A stretch of DNA of 64,000 bases from Ottelia alismoides (lineage: Eukaryota > Streptophyta > Magnoliopsida > Alismatales > Hydrocharitaceae), in assembly GCA_037367405.1 (NCBI GenBank), contig JAZKJV010000091.1, positions 868,001 through 932,000 of the forward strand. Direction: 5' to 3'. Positions 32,218-44,671 of this stretch are shown here, piece after piece; the first letter of the stretch is position 1, and each line of letters starts with the position of its first letter. The notes beneath the pieces were generated by a model. It did not search any database, was not told the origin of the DNA, and saw nothing but the letters and a program-made list of their open reading frames with translations. Both the position numbers and the translations under genes were made by a program.

Positions 32218-33986
32218 TAATTGTATGGAGCTACCCTTTGAAATGTTTCTTCATATATGGTGGTGAAAGTTTGATGTGAAAATTAATTTTAGCAAACACA
32301 TTCTACAATTAATTTACCGTCTTTTTGCATTGATTGAGATTCATTCCATGGCTCTGAGTAAACTATTATTCTATGATTTATTTCGAATATGTGATGTTTT
32401 GTATTAGATATTAAAATGGTTACTGATATGAAAATCATTTTAATCAAATATATTTTATTTTTTTTACGGAGGAAGTAGTTAAAACAATACAAACTGCGTG
32501 TACTACATGAACTTATGACATTAATGTGCATTATAAGTACGTTATGTTTGGTTGGATAAAAATATATATTATATGAATGATGTAGTGATTTGAAAAAGAA
32601 AAATCTTTCAATTCCAAACTTGTGATATGTGAAGGAGGGGGTGGGCGTGGCCCCTCCGAAACATATATTTGGTCTGGCCGTGCAAGCAATTATTATTATA
32701 GCAACAATTACATGTTGCCTTTGTCATCAACAATTTATATTAAGTTAATCATTGTTGTTGTTTTTAAGCTTAGTGCAAATTTTAATAGCCATGGATGTAT
32801 CAAACGTTACTAATTTTAATTAAAAAATGATTGCAGAATGAATATTATTTGTTGTTATATATTTAACAATGGATATTATAGCAACATATTTCTAGATATA
32901 TGTCGTTGCAGACTCATTTTGTTATAGTGATACCAGACGTCGGGATATATTGAAGCAATGATGAAATCAGCTTGACATCAACCATGGCTTGAAATGTCGC
33001 CATCATAGGCATGTGTTGCCTATCAGCATGGCGTCAACCATGGCTCGTCTTAGGAAACGAAGGATCGGTGACATATTGTTGATATTTTGCTTAAGATGGA
33101 GCGAAATAGGGGAAATGCGAACGAAATTTTATTTTTTTTAAAATTACTATTTTTAATGTGTTTAATTAGTAAATAAGATAGAAATACGTACTTATTTGCT
33201 AAAATATTTGTATAAGTAAAAGTTTTGTATAGTGTCAACATCTACATCACACAAATTGATAGCCTGATAGCATATAATTAAAATTACACAAATATTCATA
33301 CTTACCAAGTATTTCAAAAGGATTAGAAGAACCAAGAAGATTGTCTGAGTTGATCCATTCATGTATCTTATTTGCTCTCCTCCTTGTTTCTTCTCCGCAA
33401 TACATTGACTTAAATCTTATGCAAGCGTACAACTCACATATGCCAATGGTCGGATACAGAAATATATACTTCCAAAGTTAATTTTAACGTATATAAAAAG
33501 AAATTAAGTTCTCTCATTTCCGATTTCAAAACGGATATGTATTTGGAAGTTATTTTGTTTATACTTAGAATTTAAATTACATTTTGATTTAAGTTACCTT
33601 ACAATAATATAACTAATGATTTTTAGTTAGACCTATATAAAAAAACGGTGGATTGCGTATAAAATCGATTTTATATCTTACAAGTAAAGATAAAAGTAAA
33701 TTATATTGTATCTAAAAGAAATTGCAATGTTGAAACTTCAGTAACACTGTAAAAGAGATTATAAACAAAGAACCATAAATAAAATATAAATTAGACAATT
33801 ACAGGTATTATGACGAAAGAAAAATAAATGACTAATTAGAAGAGTAACTAAACATGGGTTGGAGAGCGAACTTGAACTAAAGTCACAAAAATCGAAGGAA
33901 AAACCATCTCATGATGTTTGGAAATTGGATCATCCTCTTACAGGGGTGAACGATTCTATGGCCATCCAATTGATTGGAGTGCAATA

Positions 33987-34018
33987 AAAAACTCTTGATG
34001 GGCCCATCAAGAGTTTTT
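33987..34018. repeat. Perfect 32-bp palindrome
   Basis: Arms of 16 bp with no spacer: AAAAACTCTTGATGGG followed directly by its reverse complement. It would form a cruciform or a hairpin. No matching terminator or element context was found. Confidence 0.85.
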
Positions 34019-37000
34019 GGCTAATGTTTACCAAATGTCGGCCATTTTTGACGGGTGTACGACCTACCGGTATCGTCTTATCTTGGATATCGGATGTTTG
34101 GATATGGCAACGGATGCAGATACGATGCGGATGCGCAATCGACCACCATCACAGAAGCACATGAAGAAAAAGAACGATTAGGCATACCTGTGGTCGGTCA
34201 TCTCTCGTGACCACGGGAGAAGAAAGATTACTAAAAAAAGAATGAGTACAACTCTCTCCGTTCCATCGCTCTCTTCCTCTCTTCTCCCCCCCCTCCCACT
34301 TTCTCTCTAAGGGTTACATTATTCTTGTTGGAGGTAATGAGGCAATGCTTCCACCTCCTTCTTTATGTAGCCCAAATACAACCCCATAGTTCTATTCACA
34401 ATAGGACTATAAATAGAATACAACTAAATTACTATTAGGATTAGGAGTCCAATCCCATTAGGATTCTCAATCCTAATATGACTCTAATCCTAACATTTTC
34501 GAGATAGATTTCATGGTTTATTATTGAAGATGAATTGCATACATTTGGAGTTGTGTATGCGAAGTTATACTGAAAATACTAACATGTGGTCAAGTTATAG
34601 GGAATTTTAAGAAGAATGTCAAATTAGATTGGAACTCTTGGATTTTTGATATATTTTCTAGGTATAAATAAATGATGGCATCCAATAAAGATAATTTGAG
34701 GGTATTTGATGGCTTTTAGGTTAGGTTATAAGAATAAGTTCCCTCCATGATATTGCATATATACCCTTACCTGATGCTCCAATCTACATTTCTTCCCTTG
34801 ATTATGCACCTTGGCCTTCTTGCTTTATCTATCTATTATATACTTATACTTGTAACTTCATAATACTCATGTGATGTCTTGACCTATAGCTAATAGCCAT
34901 GAAATTTATATTTTAGCCATTGAAATATTCATTTTGCAATGTTGGGAGCGTCGAGTGCCTTATACTCTGACAATTTTGATGGCGTTGCAAATATGACCTT
35001 AAAAAAATTCAAATTCGATATTGCTCAGGTTCGATTCATTATAAAATCGATTAGGATTCAGTTTTATATAAAAGGAATCTAACCGTAACGCGTATTTAGA
35101 TTTGTTTATATAAATAAATTGAACCTAAATCAAGTAGGTTCGTTCGGATTTGATTCATTAAAAGTTTGATTAATTTTAATACATGTATATATATGAATGA
35201 ATCTACGTAAATATATATGTGAATATGTCCATATATGTATAAATGGAACTTATAAAGATTTTGTTAATGCTAATTAACTATAAAATATAAAACTTCTAAT
35301 AAGATTGAATGAATCAAATTATCTATACAAACCTTGATTGAAGAAAAAAAGATTATATAACATACATTCTCGAAGGTTTATTCTCAAACAATTTTATATT
35401 GATGTAAAATGTGTATAAAATGAATACACTTAAGGTTTAGTCTAAAACCTAAACCTTCGCGAAGTTGGATCGAGCCAAACCAAACTTAAATTATGTTTTC
35501 ATTTTATCGAACATAATCAAACCCAAACCCTTAAATATGCTAAACGAACTAAACATGGATAGATTCACTCAAGTTCGATTCAATTATACCCTTAGTTACA
35601 ATAATCGACTTGAATTTTTCTTGAATTCAGCATCATTTTAGGCTTTTGTTTTTGAATTTGATCAAGTGTGGTAAAGTTATACTTCACCCCTCGATATCTT
35701 CCCTATTCCAAATCATGCTCTACAAACGTCTGATTTTTGCATTCTTGGTGTTATTTTTCCTCTCTTCTCTTATTTCTCTATGAACTATCATCTTGAATTT
35801 TTTTATCATAAGGTGCACCACCATATGTGAAAAATGCAATTAAGCTTTTGAAGTTCCTAAAATTTACCATCAAGTGCACTGAACTTTGGTGATAGTATTG
35901 AATTGCTGAATAACAATGCAAATATGATGCATGCCTATTGTAATGATGAAAATGGAATGTGTGTGCTAAGTATATGAATAATATGTGCATAAATATCAAT
36001 AAAAGAAAAATGTTGTCGTTATAATGCATGGATGATGTTAACTCATGGAACTCTTTCCCTTAGATCAATCTCCCATGGACCCTCACTCATCTCATTGGCA
36101 ATATTCTCTAAGATTTGGCACGCTCCTCATGATCGTATCCGTCAAATAGTCATGAAGAACGTCGCCTTCTCTTCTTGCTTTTCGCCCCGGATATCTAGTA
36201 TGAGTTGGCGTCTACTTCCTTGTATGAGAGGATAGACTGATAAGCGCCTTCTGCGGCTTTTAATTAACTTGAGATCCTCGACTCTCGATGGGGGAAGGGA
36301 TCTCTCTATCGTGAAGACTCTTCTCGATCCCCCAAGCCTCCCTACCTCTCATTTTCTTCTCGAATTCTACAATAACCTACACCTCTATCACGCTGGAAGC
36401 AAAGAAGTGAGCTGAAGCCCTTCCTCGACCCCAAGCACACGATATGTCAGACACCCTTCTTCTTACTTATACGGGAATGTTGTCCTAATCTAAAGCACAA
36501 GCACCATCGATGGTGGAGATCTGAGAAACCACAAGGTGACTTCCATTTGAGACGAATTTGGCGGACGGAGAAAAGGAGCACAAACCCCATCTTCACCAGC
36601 AGGAGACTTCTCCCTTTCCATAGTTTTTTTCCTTTGACGCCATCGATGCTTCTCATATGCACCTCCTTCCTCGCAGTTGGGGTCACATATTCCCTTTATC
36701 AATATCGTCCTCTCCCATGAACCAAGAGACATATCACAACCTCAATCATGGCTGACTCCTCGCGGTCCTCCTCCTATTCTGAATAGATGTGCACCCATCG
36801 TGCACAATTGTCATTGGATTCCTAGTCCTTGAACGATGCGTCTCTCCGCCTTGTATCCCTCTCATTAGGAGAGATGGGAGGTTGGGATGGAGATGATGGC
36901 GGTGGGGAATAGAGGGATGACGAGGTGTTGGGGGGGAGGAGGAGGAAGGGGGAGATGGGAGGTCAAGGGAGGTGGCAAAATAGCCGGGTTGATGTTGGAG

Positions 37001-37925
37001 GATGTGTTGGCAAATGGAAGAGAACATCAGAGAAGGGTTGGGGTGAAAATAGAATAACATAATTATCAGCCATCAGTTTTATCTGTTAAAACGACTTAAG
37101 GAAGTGATTTAATTAGTGAAATAAAAGAATATAGGGGTCAAGGTATAAATGGAAGTCACTGTCTAAGATCAAAGCGTAATTCGAAATTGCGGAAGAGTCG
37201 GAATGCAATCATAAAACTATAGGGGGTATACGTATAAAATTTTCGTTATTGTTTGAGTTATTTGTAAGCGATGAAAACTACCGCAATTTATTCATGTATT
37301 AATCGTGTATAAGGATAACTTCAAGATATAATAACTGCACAAAAAACATATAAAAAAACTCATCCGAATCTGACGTGGATCTTAGTGGCTACAAACATAT
37401 CTTCATGCCTACGACCATATAATGTATTATCTACCACCCACGCATTTTGAAAAATCGTTTTTTTTATATCTCCGTATAAGGAGGAAGATGACAGCATCAT
37501 CTCCCATTTTGCATATGCTAGTTGTGGCGACGAGTTGAATGCAACGATGCGGTGGATGCGACAATATAGTGGTGTTGTAAAGCGACGTGGTGGATGTGGT
37601 ATGTACGGTGGTGTGATGAGCAAAACGGGTGGTGGGTGCGGCTGTGCGTAGCACATGCACAATGGCAGCGACGGTGATGACAGTGGTGCAAGTGGTGGTA
37701 TGGTGGCGGCATTGATGGCACTTGTGGTGGTCATGTCATTGACACTGGTGGTGCGAGGGTGACGACATCGATGATGGCATAATGTTAGTGGTGCAGTGAT
37801 TATAATGACGGTGTGGCAGTGGAGAGGAAGGCAAAGGTGGTGATAATGTGGTAGTAATGTCAAGTGGGAGGAAGGAAAAGGCATTAGTGGTGATGGTGGG
37901 TCCGATGACAAGTGAGGGAGGGACC

Positions 37926-38155
37926 CATCAAAATGAGCTAACTAATGGTAAATGGATGTCTTACCATAAAAATGAACAACCTCACGACAAGTGGGAGTGA
38001 TACCCACCATCAAAATGAATGACTCTCATTCTAAATGGAAGAAAACCCGCCATCAAAATGAACAACCCTAATGGCAGGTGGAAGGACACCTACCATCAAA
38101 ATAAACAACTCGCATGGCATACGGGAGGGCGACATGATATCAAAATGAAAGAAGT
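37926..38155. repeat. ~43-bp tandem repeat, about five diverged copies
   Basis: Each unit starts CATCAAAATGAACAAC-like and ends with a GG.AGG.ACACC.AC-like tail. Units differ at many positions. Confidence 0.7.
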
Positions 38156-38575
38156 CATGTTAGATCCTCGATAATATGTCATAAAAAATACATGGTGGAT
38201 CTTCCTAAAAACGGTGAATCCTTCTCCTACTTTAAGCAGGGTCGATTATATGAATTCTCACTCAAATCCATTGACTATTTTTTACGCTGGATGTTGGCTA
38301 CCTAACGCAACCTCTATAAGGAGTGATTTGAACCCTGGTCTTTTAGGTGGTAGCCACATTGCACTATCACCATACTATAGAGTTGCCATCAAAATAAGCT
38401 AGCAAATCACGTGATCGAAGACAAAGCATGAAAAATGACACACCTGCCATGAGTACGAGGAATCTAATCTAAGGTTTGTATTGACAGGTGTTAGTGACAA
38501 GTACAAACTTTATCCAATTAATAACCTCATATCTGACATGATTGTTAATGCATCATTCAATGACATGCATTCTTG

Positions 38576-38793
38576 CATTTTTATCACTTGTGTCTTTAAT
38601 TTTTGCAATATCAAATACGCCCCTCCATTTTTTAATAATAGTTGTGCTCATGTATTTCTACAAAATTGACAGTCGTGATATTTTATAATATCAATTATGT
38701 CTTTACTTTACCTAGACGGAAGGGTTGAACCGGGAATTTTGTAAGAAGGTATATATTACAAAAAAGGGAGCATAAGAAGTTAAGAAGGGCACA
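38576..38793. mobile_element. Decayed short inverted-repeat element interrupted by the long LTR
   Basis: The left part reads TTTTTATCACTTGTGTC and resembles the MULE termini at 28424. The right arm GAGCATAAGAAG..GAAGGGCACA ends at 38793 and seems to resume after the LTR-like unit at 44213 with ACACGGGTAAAAAACC. Together they make a ~235-bp element split by a later insertion. The similarity is weak. Confidence 0.4.
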
Positions 38794-39879
38794 TGTAACG
38801 ACCTCTTCCCGAGGACCTTAGGTTACCCGTCAAACACGCCATTCGCTACATAATTAGCTTAGAGTTAATCCGATGTTAGGAAAATCTGGGGAAAATTTTT
38901 CGTTTTTTAAGCATGGCATTCACATGATTTATTTTGGCTAAACAAGCAACCACGAGAAAAATAAAAGCGGAAGTAAATAGTGCATAGAACTGAACAACAT
39001 GATATCCATTCCTTTTCATTTCATTCATATTAACATGTTGAGGTTCCACAACACCTAATATACATATATATATATATATATCCAAAAATGAGGCTACAGA
39101 GGAGAGCACAACAAACTACTGTACAATTGAACTCCAAAAGATATACCTACTCTGAAAGTGTATCCTCCAAAAAGAAACGACTATAGCCCAAACTACGTCG
39201 GCTACTCGGTCGTCAGACCCTTGCCTGCCACAAGTAGAAAGGGGACAAGCAAGTATCTGTCATAAAATTGTCAAGTACAAATTCTACACAGTTCTACTAG
39301 GGAAAGTAATAAGAAAAAGACTAGAACAACTAGAAAAATAGTAAGGTAACTGTAGTGGACAAAAGAGAACTAGCAAGTAAAAACGGTTTATTTGATTCTT
39401 TTTAAGTTATTTACTTGATTTCGGAAGGCTAACAAGAAGAACACACTCGCTCACTAGCACACCGTGTCTCCCTCAATTAATGGAACTAACCAAACAACAA
39501 CCCAAGCCTAGAAGTAAGTCTGTAGTCTTGATCCGGTTAGGACCTCGATATCCGGGTAGGACTTCAAAGTCCAGGTTGAACCTCACATTATGACTATGAG
39601 GTATGGTGTACGCCTCAGGGTTGGGGTGCCTCCGTAGACATGCGATGGTGTCTTGCATCCTAACTAAGTTCCAACACTCCTTCTAGCTTTTTCTCTCAAC
39701 TCTCATTGATCTTCGGTCGACACGTGTGATTGCTCGCTCACGAAGGTGTATAAGAGGAAACGTACTCAGAACTCTCTCAACACTCAACCCTCGTTAGTCT
39801 CTACTAACGGTACTGTCGTCACTAGTCTCTTAGTGGAAAGTCGTCATTAGGCAGATAGCAGAAAGTCACCCATCTCTTA

Positions 39880-40580
39880 CCCCATCACGAGGTCACAAGC
39901 CTGGCAGAAAGGTAATTAGAGGGGTCATTAGTGTCTATTATCCACTACCCCATCACCAAGTCACAAGCCTGGCGGAAAGGTAATAATTAGAGCGTCAGTG
40001 TCTACTGACCACTACCCCAACACCAAGTCACAAGCCTGGCGGAAATGTATTAATTAGATCGTCAGTGTCTAATGACCACTACCCCATCACCAAGTCACAA
40101 GCCTTACGGAAAGGTAATAATTAGATCGTCAGTGTCTACTGACCACTACCCCATCACCAAGTCACAAGCCTGGCGGAAAGGTAATAATTAGATCATCAGT
40201 GTCTACTGACCACTATCCCATCACCAAGTCACAAGCCTGACGGAAAGGTAATAATTAGATCGTCGGTGTCTACTGACCACTACCCCATCACCAAGTCATA
40301 AGCCCGGCGGAAAGGTAATAATTAGATCGTCAGTGTCTACTGACCACTACCCCATCACCAAGTCACAAGCCTGGTGGAAAGGTAATAATTAGATCGTCAG
40401 TGTCTACTGACCACTATCCCATCACTAAGTCACAAGCCTGGCGGAAAGGTAATAATGAAGTCATCAATGTCTACTGATGGAACTACAACTTAAATGGGCA
40501 ATTGGTGAACTGTCACTTGTCTATTAATCACTACCCCATCACCAGGTCACAATCCTGGTGGAAAGATAATTAATTTCTGC
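39880..40580. repeat. 67-bp tandem repeat array, about ten copies
   Basis: The unit begins CCCCATCACCAAGTCACAAG, continues CCTGGCGGAAAGGTAATAAT and ends near GTGTCTACTGACCACTA. The middle copies differ by only one to four bases. The last two copies are disrupted: one carries about 50 extra bases at 40475-40530. The array lies inside the LTR-like unit. Confidence 0.92.
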
Positions 40581-42732
40581 AGTGAGGAAACCCCCGAAGG
40601 GATTCGTCTGTCTCGCCAACCCCAGTGGAAGTGTGGTCCAAGGGAAAGGCAGTGTTAGTACGACTACTACGCCACTAGAGGCAGGAAAGAGAAGAGGTAA
40701 GCCTGCCAGATCCGACTTCCTCTCTCATTGCTCAACTCCCAAAGGAGAAGAGCTAAGAAAAACCAGACGAGCTCGTAACTAACTGCGGAGAACCCCCAAC
40801 CTAGGCTCTCTAAGAAAAACCAACGGGTCAGCGGAATGGTCCAGAGAACTCGTGGATCTCAAAGAAGTGTAAAAACCGAGCCGGCTCGAAGAAAACACGT
40901 GAAAAAGACTGAGATCCTAGATCCATGCTCTCAGTGTCCGCTACCCAAGCCTGAGCGACCTCATCTTCTGCTCAGGTGAGGGTCACCGCGCCCTCGCTCA
41001 GTCAGAGTATAAATCTCCACGACTATCCACATGTGACATCATCATTTCTTTTATTTTCATATTTCACACTAAGTGTCTACGATTTCTGTGACTTATGGCA
41101 CGTCTACAAGTTATCGGTCCTAGACCCGAACTTGTTCTATAATAACCTCAACTGATTCAAGATCAGGGATACAGACCAGTTATTAGTCTCTCTCTCATCT
41201 CTCACTGATGAACATCTTATCCTAGGATCATTGACTACCAGATTTGTAACATCTCTTCTTTTCTATGTTCCCCAAGATTCACAACACATACAAGATCTGG
41301 CTACTTAGAGATTTCAAGGTCTTAAGGTATCAGAAGTCAATTCACAGTTTGGAGGAGTTAGACTCCTTAGATGACTTAGGGTCAGATGATAAGTCTCATA
41401 TACAGTCTTATTTTCATATGTGAAATTTCCTATTTATATCATAGTCATAGTTCATGCAAACATCACACTAAAACTCTTTATATTTATCAATGCAGGGGGG
41501 GATTAAAGTGTTTATCATGGACTTAAGTAAGGAACAACTCATGGTTGTTATAAGGGTGATTACACTCCCAAGTTCAACATACAAATCAGCCACAATGTCA
41601 TGTGAGTGCACAACCAAATGGGCAAAGCTTATCCTCAGTGTGTTCTTAGTTCTAAAATTTAATATCAAGGGATTCCAGTCCCTATTTATAGTCATCAAAC
41701 CAGACTAAGACACAACTCATATATGGTCTGAAGAGGGTTTCTACATAATCAAAATCATTCATATGACAACATTAGAATTTGCATGTGTGCATAGTTATAT
41801 TCTCAGCAGTTCAATCACCTATAAATTCTCAAGTTCCTCACACAATCTTATAGGGTTCACTATCCAACATTCGTTAGACATAGATCAGTTCGCTTAGATA
41901 AGTGAGATACACACGCTAGACTAGGGGTTTAGGTAATCCAACTTCTCATGTTTCTCATATCGAACAACGAGTTCGAGTTCATTCGCGTTCGAGACTGCTT
42001 GTGCGACTAGCAAACCGCTTCTGCGACTACCATGGTCGAGACTGATTCGAAGGATCTTAAACGCTCGGAATCGTAAGACATCTCACACAGACTGTACCCC
42101 CCGCTCAACTGACACCCTCCTCATCTGTTAAGGATGTTGTATAGTTTACAAAGCAGGCTAGGACTACCCCGCAGATAGATTATTTACTTCACGGACTGGC
42201 AGGGAAAGGACCAGTAGGGAAGTCTTTAGGCAATTGCTATTTTCTTATTATATTAATAGTAGATGGAAAATGTCGCGAGGTCGAATACTACCCCATACCA
42301 GGAGTCAGGAGATTGACCTCAGACACCCAAGGATGAAAATTGCAGTCAGTTTGATAATAATCAAGTGACATTGCTTCTTCGGTCCGAACCAAGGAATCGG
42401 TTAGATATGAAGCCAAATGGATCTTGTTCCATCGTTGATCGTAGATTTGGATATGAAAAATACAAATCGAAGTTTGAATAAGGGGAAGGAGCTGTCGACC
42501 CGCAACAGATAGAGGAGGATTTCAGAAAGAACATCGTTTGAGCTCCGAGAATATGGCGCCTCTCTCTACCTTGACTTTTGCCGTCACTATATATCCAATC
42601 GAGCAAATTCGCTTGATGCTTTCCATCTACAAAACGAAATTGAAATAGATAATTGAAATATAGAGTAGAACAGCTTAGTTTTTGATTAAAGTATCATAAT
42701 ACTTTAAAAGTTCAGCATTTTAAGGGTCATTA

Positions 42733-43135
42733 CATGCCTCAAAACATGCAACATTCAACAACTAAATCATGCACATAGTGTATAGTATAACAGAAACACT
42801 TCACAGTTCAAGGCACTTAAGTTCTTTCAAAACTCATCCAATTTTGTGTGATTCATCTTCATATACTAAAGCATCAATTCATCCTTAAAGTCCAGCAATA
42901 AGGGTTCATTAAGAGGTCTTTGCATGCCTCAAAACATGCAACATTCAGCAACTAAATCATGGACATAGTGTTTAGTATCACAGAAACACTTCACAGTTAA
43001 AGGCACTTAAGTTCTTTCAAAACTCATCCAATTTTGTGTGATTCATCTTCATATACTAAAGCATCAATTAATCCTTAAAGTCCAGCAATAAGGGTTCATT
43101 AAGAGGTCTTTACATGCCTCAAAACATGCAACACT
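42733..43135. repeat. 190-bp tandem duplication, 2.1 copies
   Basis: CATGCCTCAAAACATGCAAC begins at 42733, 42923 and 43113, giving an exact 190-bp period. Copies are almost identical (few differences), so the duplication is recent relative to the rest of the unit. Confidence 0.92.
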
Positions 43136-44284
43136 CAAAGGATAAGATCACAGAATCTGAAACTTGTTGAATTGCAATATAACATCAGTTAAAACACTCC
43201 CAAAATCATCCTCAAATCCACATCTAAGCCATAGATTAAAGGCCAATAGAATGGAGAAAAGATCAACAATCAAGGATACTCGAAAGTGGCCCTTATATCA
43301 TACAAAAATCATGCATCAATGCATGCAAAACACAAGAACACAAATCAGAATATCAGCTGCAGGTCCGTATGAACATCAGCCATAATCCCCCAAAATCATC
43401 ATAAAAATTCGAGTCTTGCACATGGATCTAAAGCTAACATGATGGAGGATCTAACAGCAATCAAATGCCAACAAAAGAGCTCAAGAATTTCCCCCAAACC
43501 ATGTCAAAAACTCAGTTTTATCAAGCATACACAGATCTGGAAATTCCCAAAACCGATCATCAAAAGCCACTCCAAAATCAAAATCAAAGTCCAACAAGAA
43601 TCACAATCAAAATCTTGATATAGCAGCTCAACACAAGGCTCATAGGGTGGAGAAACTTCTATCTTAATGGTAGCAAAGAGGGTTATAATTTGTACCTTAA
43701 ACAATGCTCAAGAACTACTCAAGAAGAGCAGCAACTCCAGCCCTCCAACTCCAATTTCGATCCAAGCTTGGCCTTGGATCCTACATGCAACACTTGATCT
43801 TTGTTTCTCTCCTTCCCAGCTTTAATTTGAGCCCAAGAAACTCAAATTTGGTGGAGAGATGAGGTAGAAAACTAAACTAAGAAGGTGGAGGTCCAAGAAG
43901 GTTTCAGCCATGGAAAGGAGAGGGCTCCAAGTCTCAAGAGGAAGAAGAAGGTATTAGCTTAAGTGTGGGGGTTTAGTGAGATTATATAGGCCTTGGTCAT
44001 TTTGCAACAAAAACCCACTCAACTTTCTAATATTGCAAACAAAGCCCACCCATGATTAGTGATCCTTTACTAATCACACTTAACCACTTAATCACATCTT
44101 GGCCACAAACCACCACTTAGTCACTTAATGACTTTCCAAATCCCATCAACTTTCATCCATAATCATTCATCATCTATGATTTAGTTGGCCTTTAAAAATT
44201 AAGGCTGTTACAACACGGGTAAAAAACCTTAAAATTTGGGTAGTACGAGAACCATTTTTCTTTTTCCAAATTTCTATGCAGATT

Positions 44285-44400
44285 CGTTTGGTTGCAGGGT
44301 TAGAAAGGATTGAATTGGATTGAGTACTATTCACAGGAAGACCTCCTCCTCACAGTTTACTATTCACCCAACCTACCTAACCCAACCCTGCAACCAAAGG
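44285..44400. mobile_element. Short MITE just upstream of CWC15
   Basis: TTTGGTTGCAGGG at 44287-44299 is exactly mirrored by CCCTGCAACCAAA at 44386-44398, with further pairing inward. The ~115-bp element ends about 270 bp before the CWC15 start codon, inside or next to its promoter. The target duplication is unclear. Confidence 0.7.
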
Positions 44401-44613
44401 AACCCTGCCAAGAAAGCCCCAATCAAGCGCATTCAGTTCACCGTCCTTCCCCGATTTCCCAAAGCCCAGACGTCGGGCGGCTGCGAATTTACATATAGGT
44501 GCCTTGCTGTTACTTGGTATGTTTCGAATTCGCAGATTGCGCACAATCTCCGCCTCTTCCGTCCTCCCATCTTAATTGTTCTGTGCTTCGATTTCTCTCT
44601 CATCATTCCACAG

Positions 44614-44624
44614 TTAGGGTTTTT
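44614..44624 (+). promoter_or_regulatory. Telo-box-like motif in CWC15 leader
   Basis: TTAGGGTTTTT lies about 50 bp before the ATG, and a second TTTTAGGGTTTTGG is in intron 1 (about 44841). Telo-boxes (AAACCCTA) are typical of plant housekeeping genes for translation and RNA processing. No plain TATA box was seen. Confidence 0.5.
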
Positions 44625-44671
44625 CGATCTCCGTTCGAGTGTAACCAGCGAGTAAGAATTCTGACGAGGAG

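Larger units (their letters stand above)
30058..38570. other. 8.5 kb AT-rich intergenic region without recognised genes
   Basis: No coding family was recognised on either strand. The region contains possible MITEs (30487-30745, 31053-31313, 31959-32217), a perfect palindrome (33987-34018), GA/CT-rich patches at 36900-36970, a GTGGTG-rich patch at 37540-37900, and a 43-bp tandem repeat (37926-38155). Frames at 36032-36235 and 37360-37911 are compositional. Confidence 0.5.
38794..44212 (-). mobile_element. 5.4-kb LTR-like unit, probably a Ty3/gypsy solo LTR
   Basis: On the minus strand it starts TGTAACAGCC at 44212 and ends GGTCGTTACA at 38794, the TGTAAC/GTTACA ends common in plant Ty3/gypsy LTRs. 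A TATA-like CCTATATAAT (minus strand) lies near 43981-43990, about 220 bp into the unit, where an LTR promoter would be. No gag or pol motif and no second LTR copy were found inside, so the whole unit looks like one very long LTR. Flanks are GCACA and ACACG (3 of 5 match in register), so no clean duplication. It contains two tandem-repeat blocks. A large non-coding retrotransposon derivative is the alternative. Confidence 0.5.

Noticed and set aside
37360..37911. 183-aa minus-strand His/Pro/Thr-rich frame
   Set aside because: Arises from GTGGTG/GATGGT-type low complexity; several frames are open together.
39880..40580. CRISPR-like array
   Set aside because: Repeats are contiguous 67-bp tandem units without unique spacers, in plant nuclear DNA.
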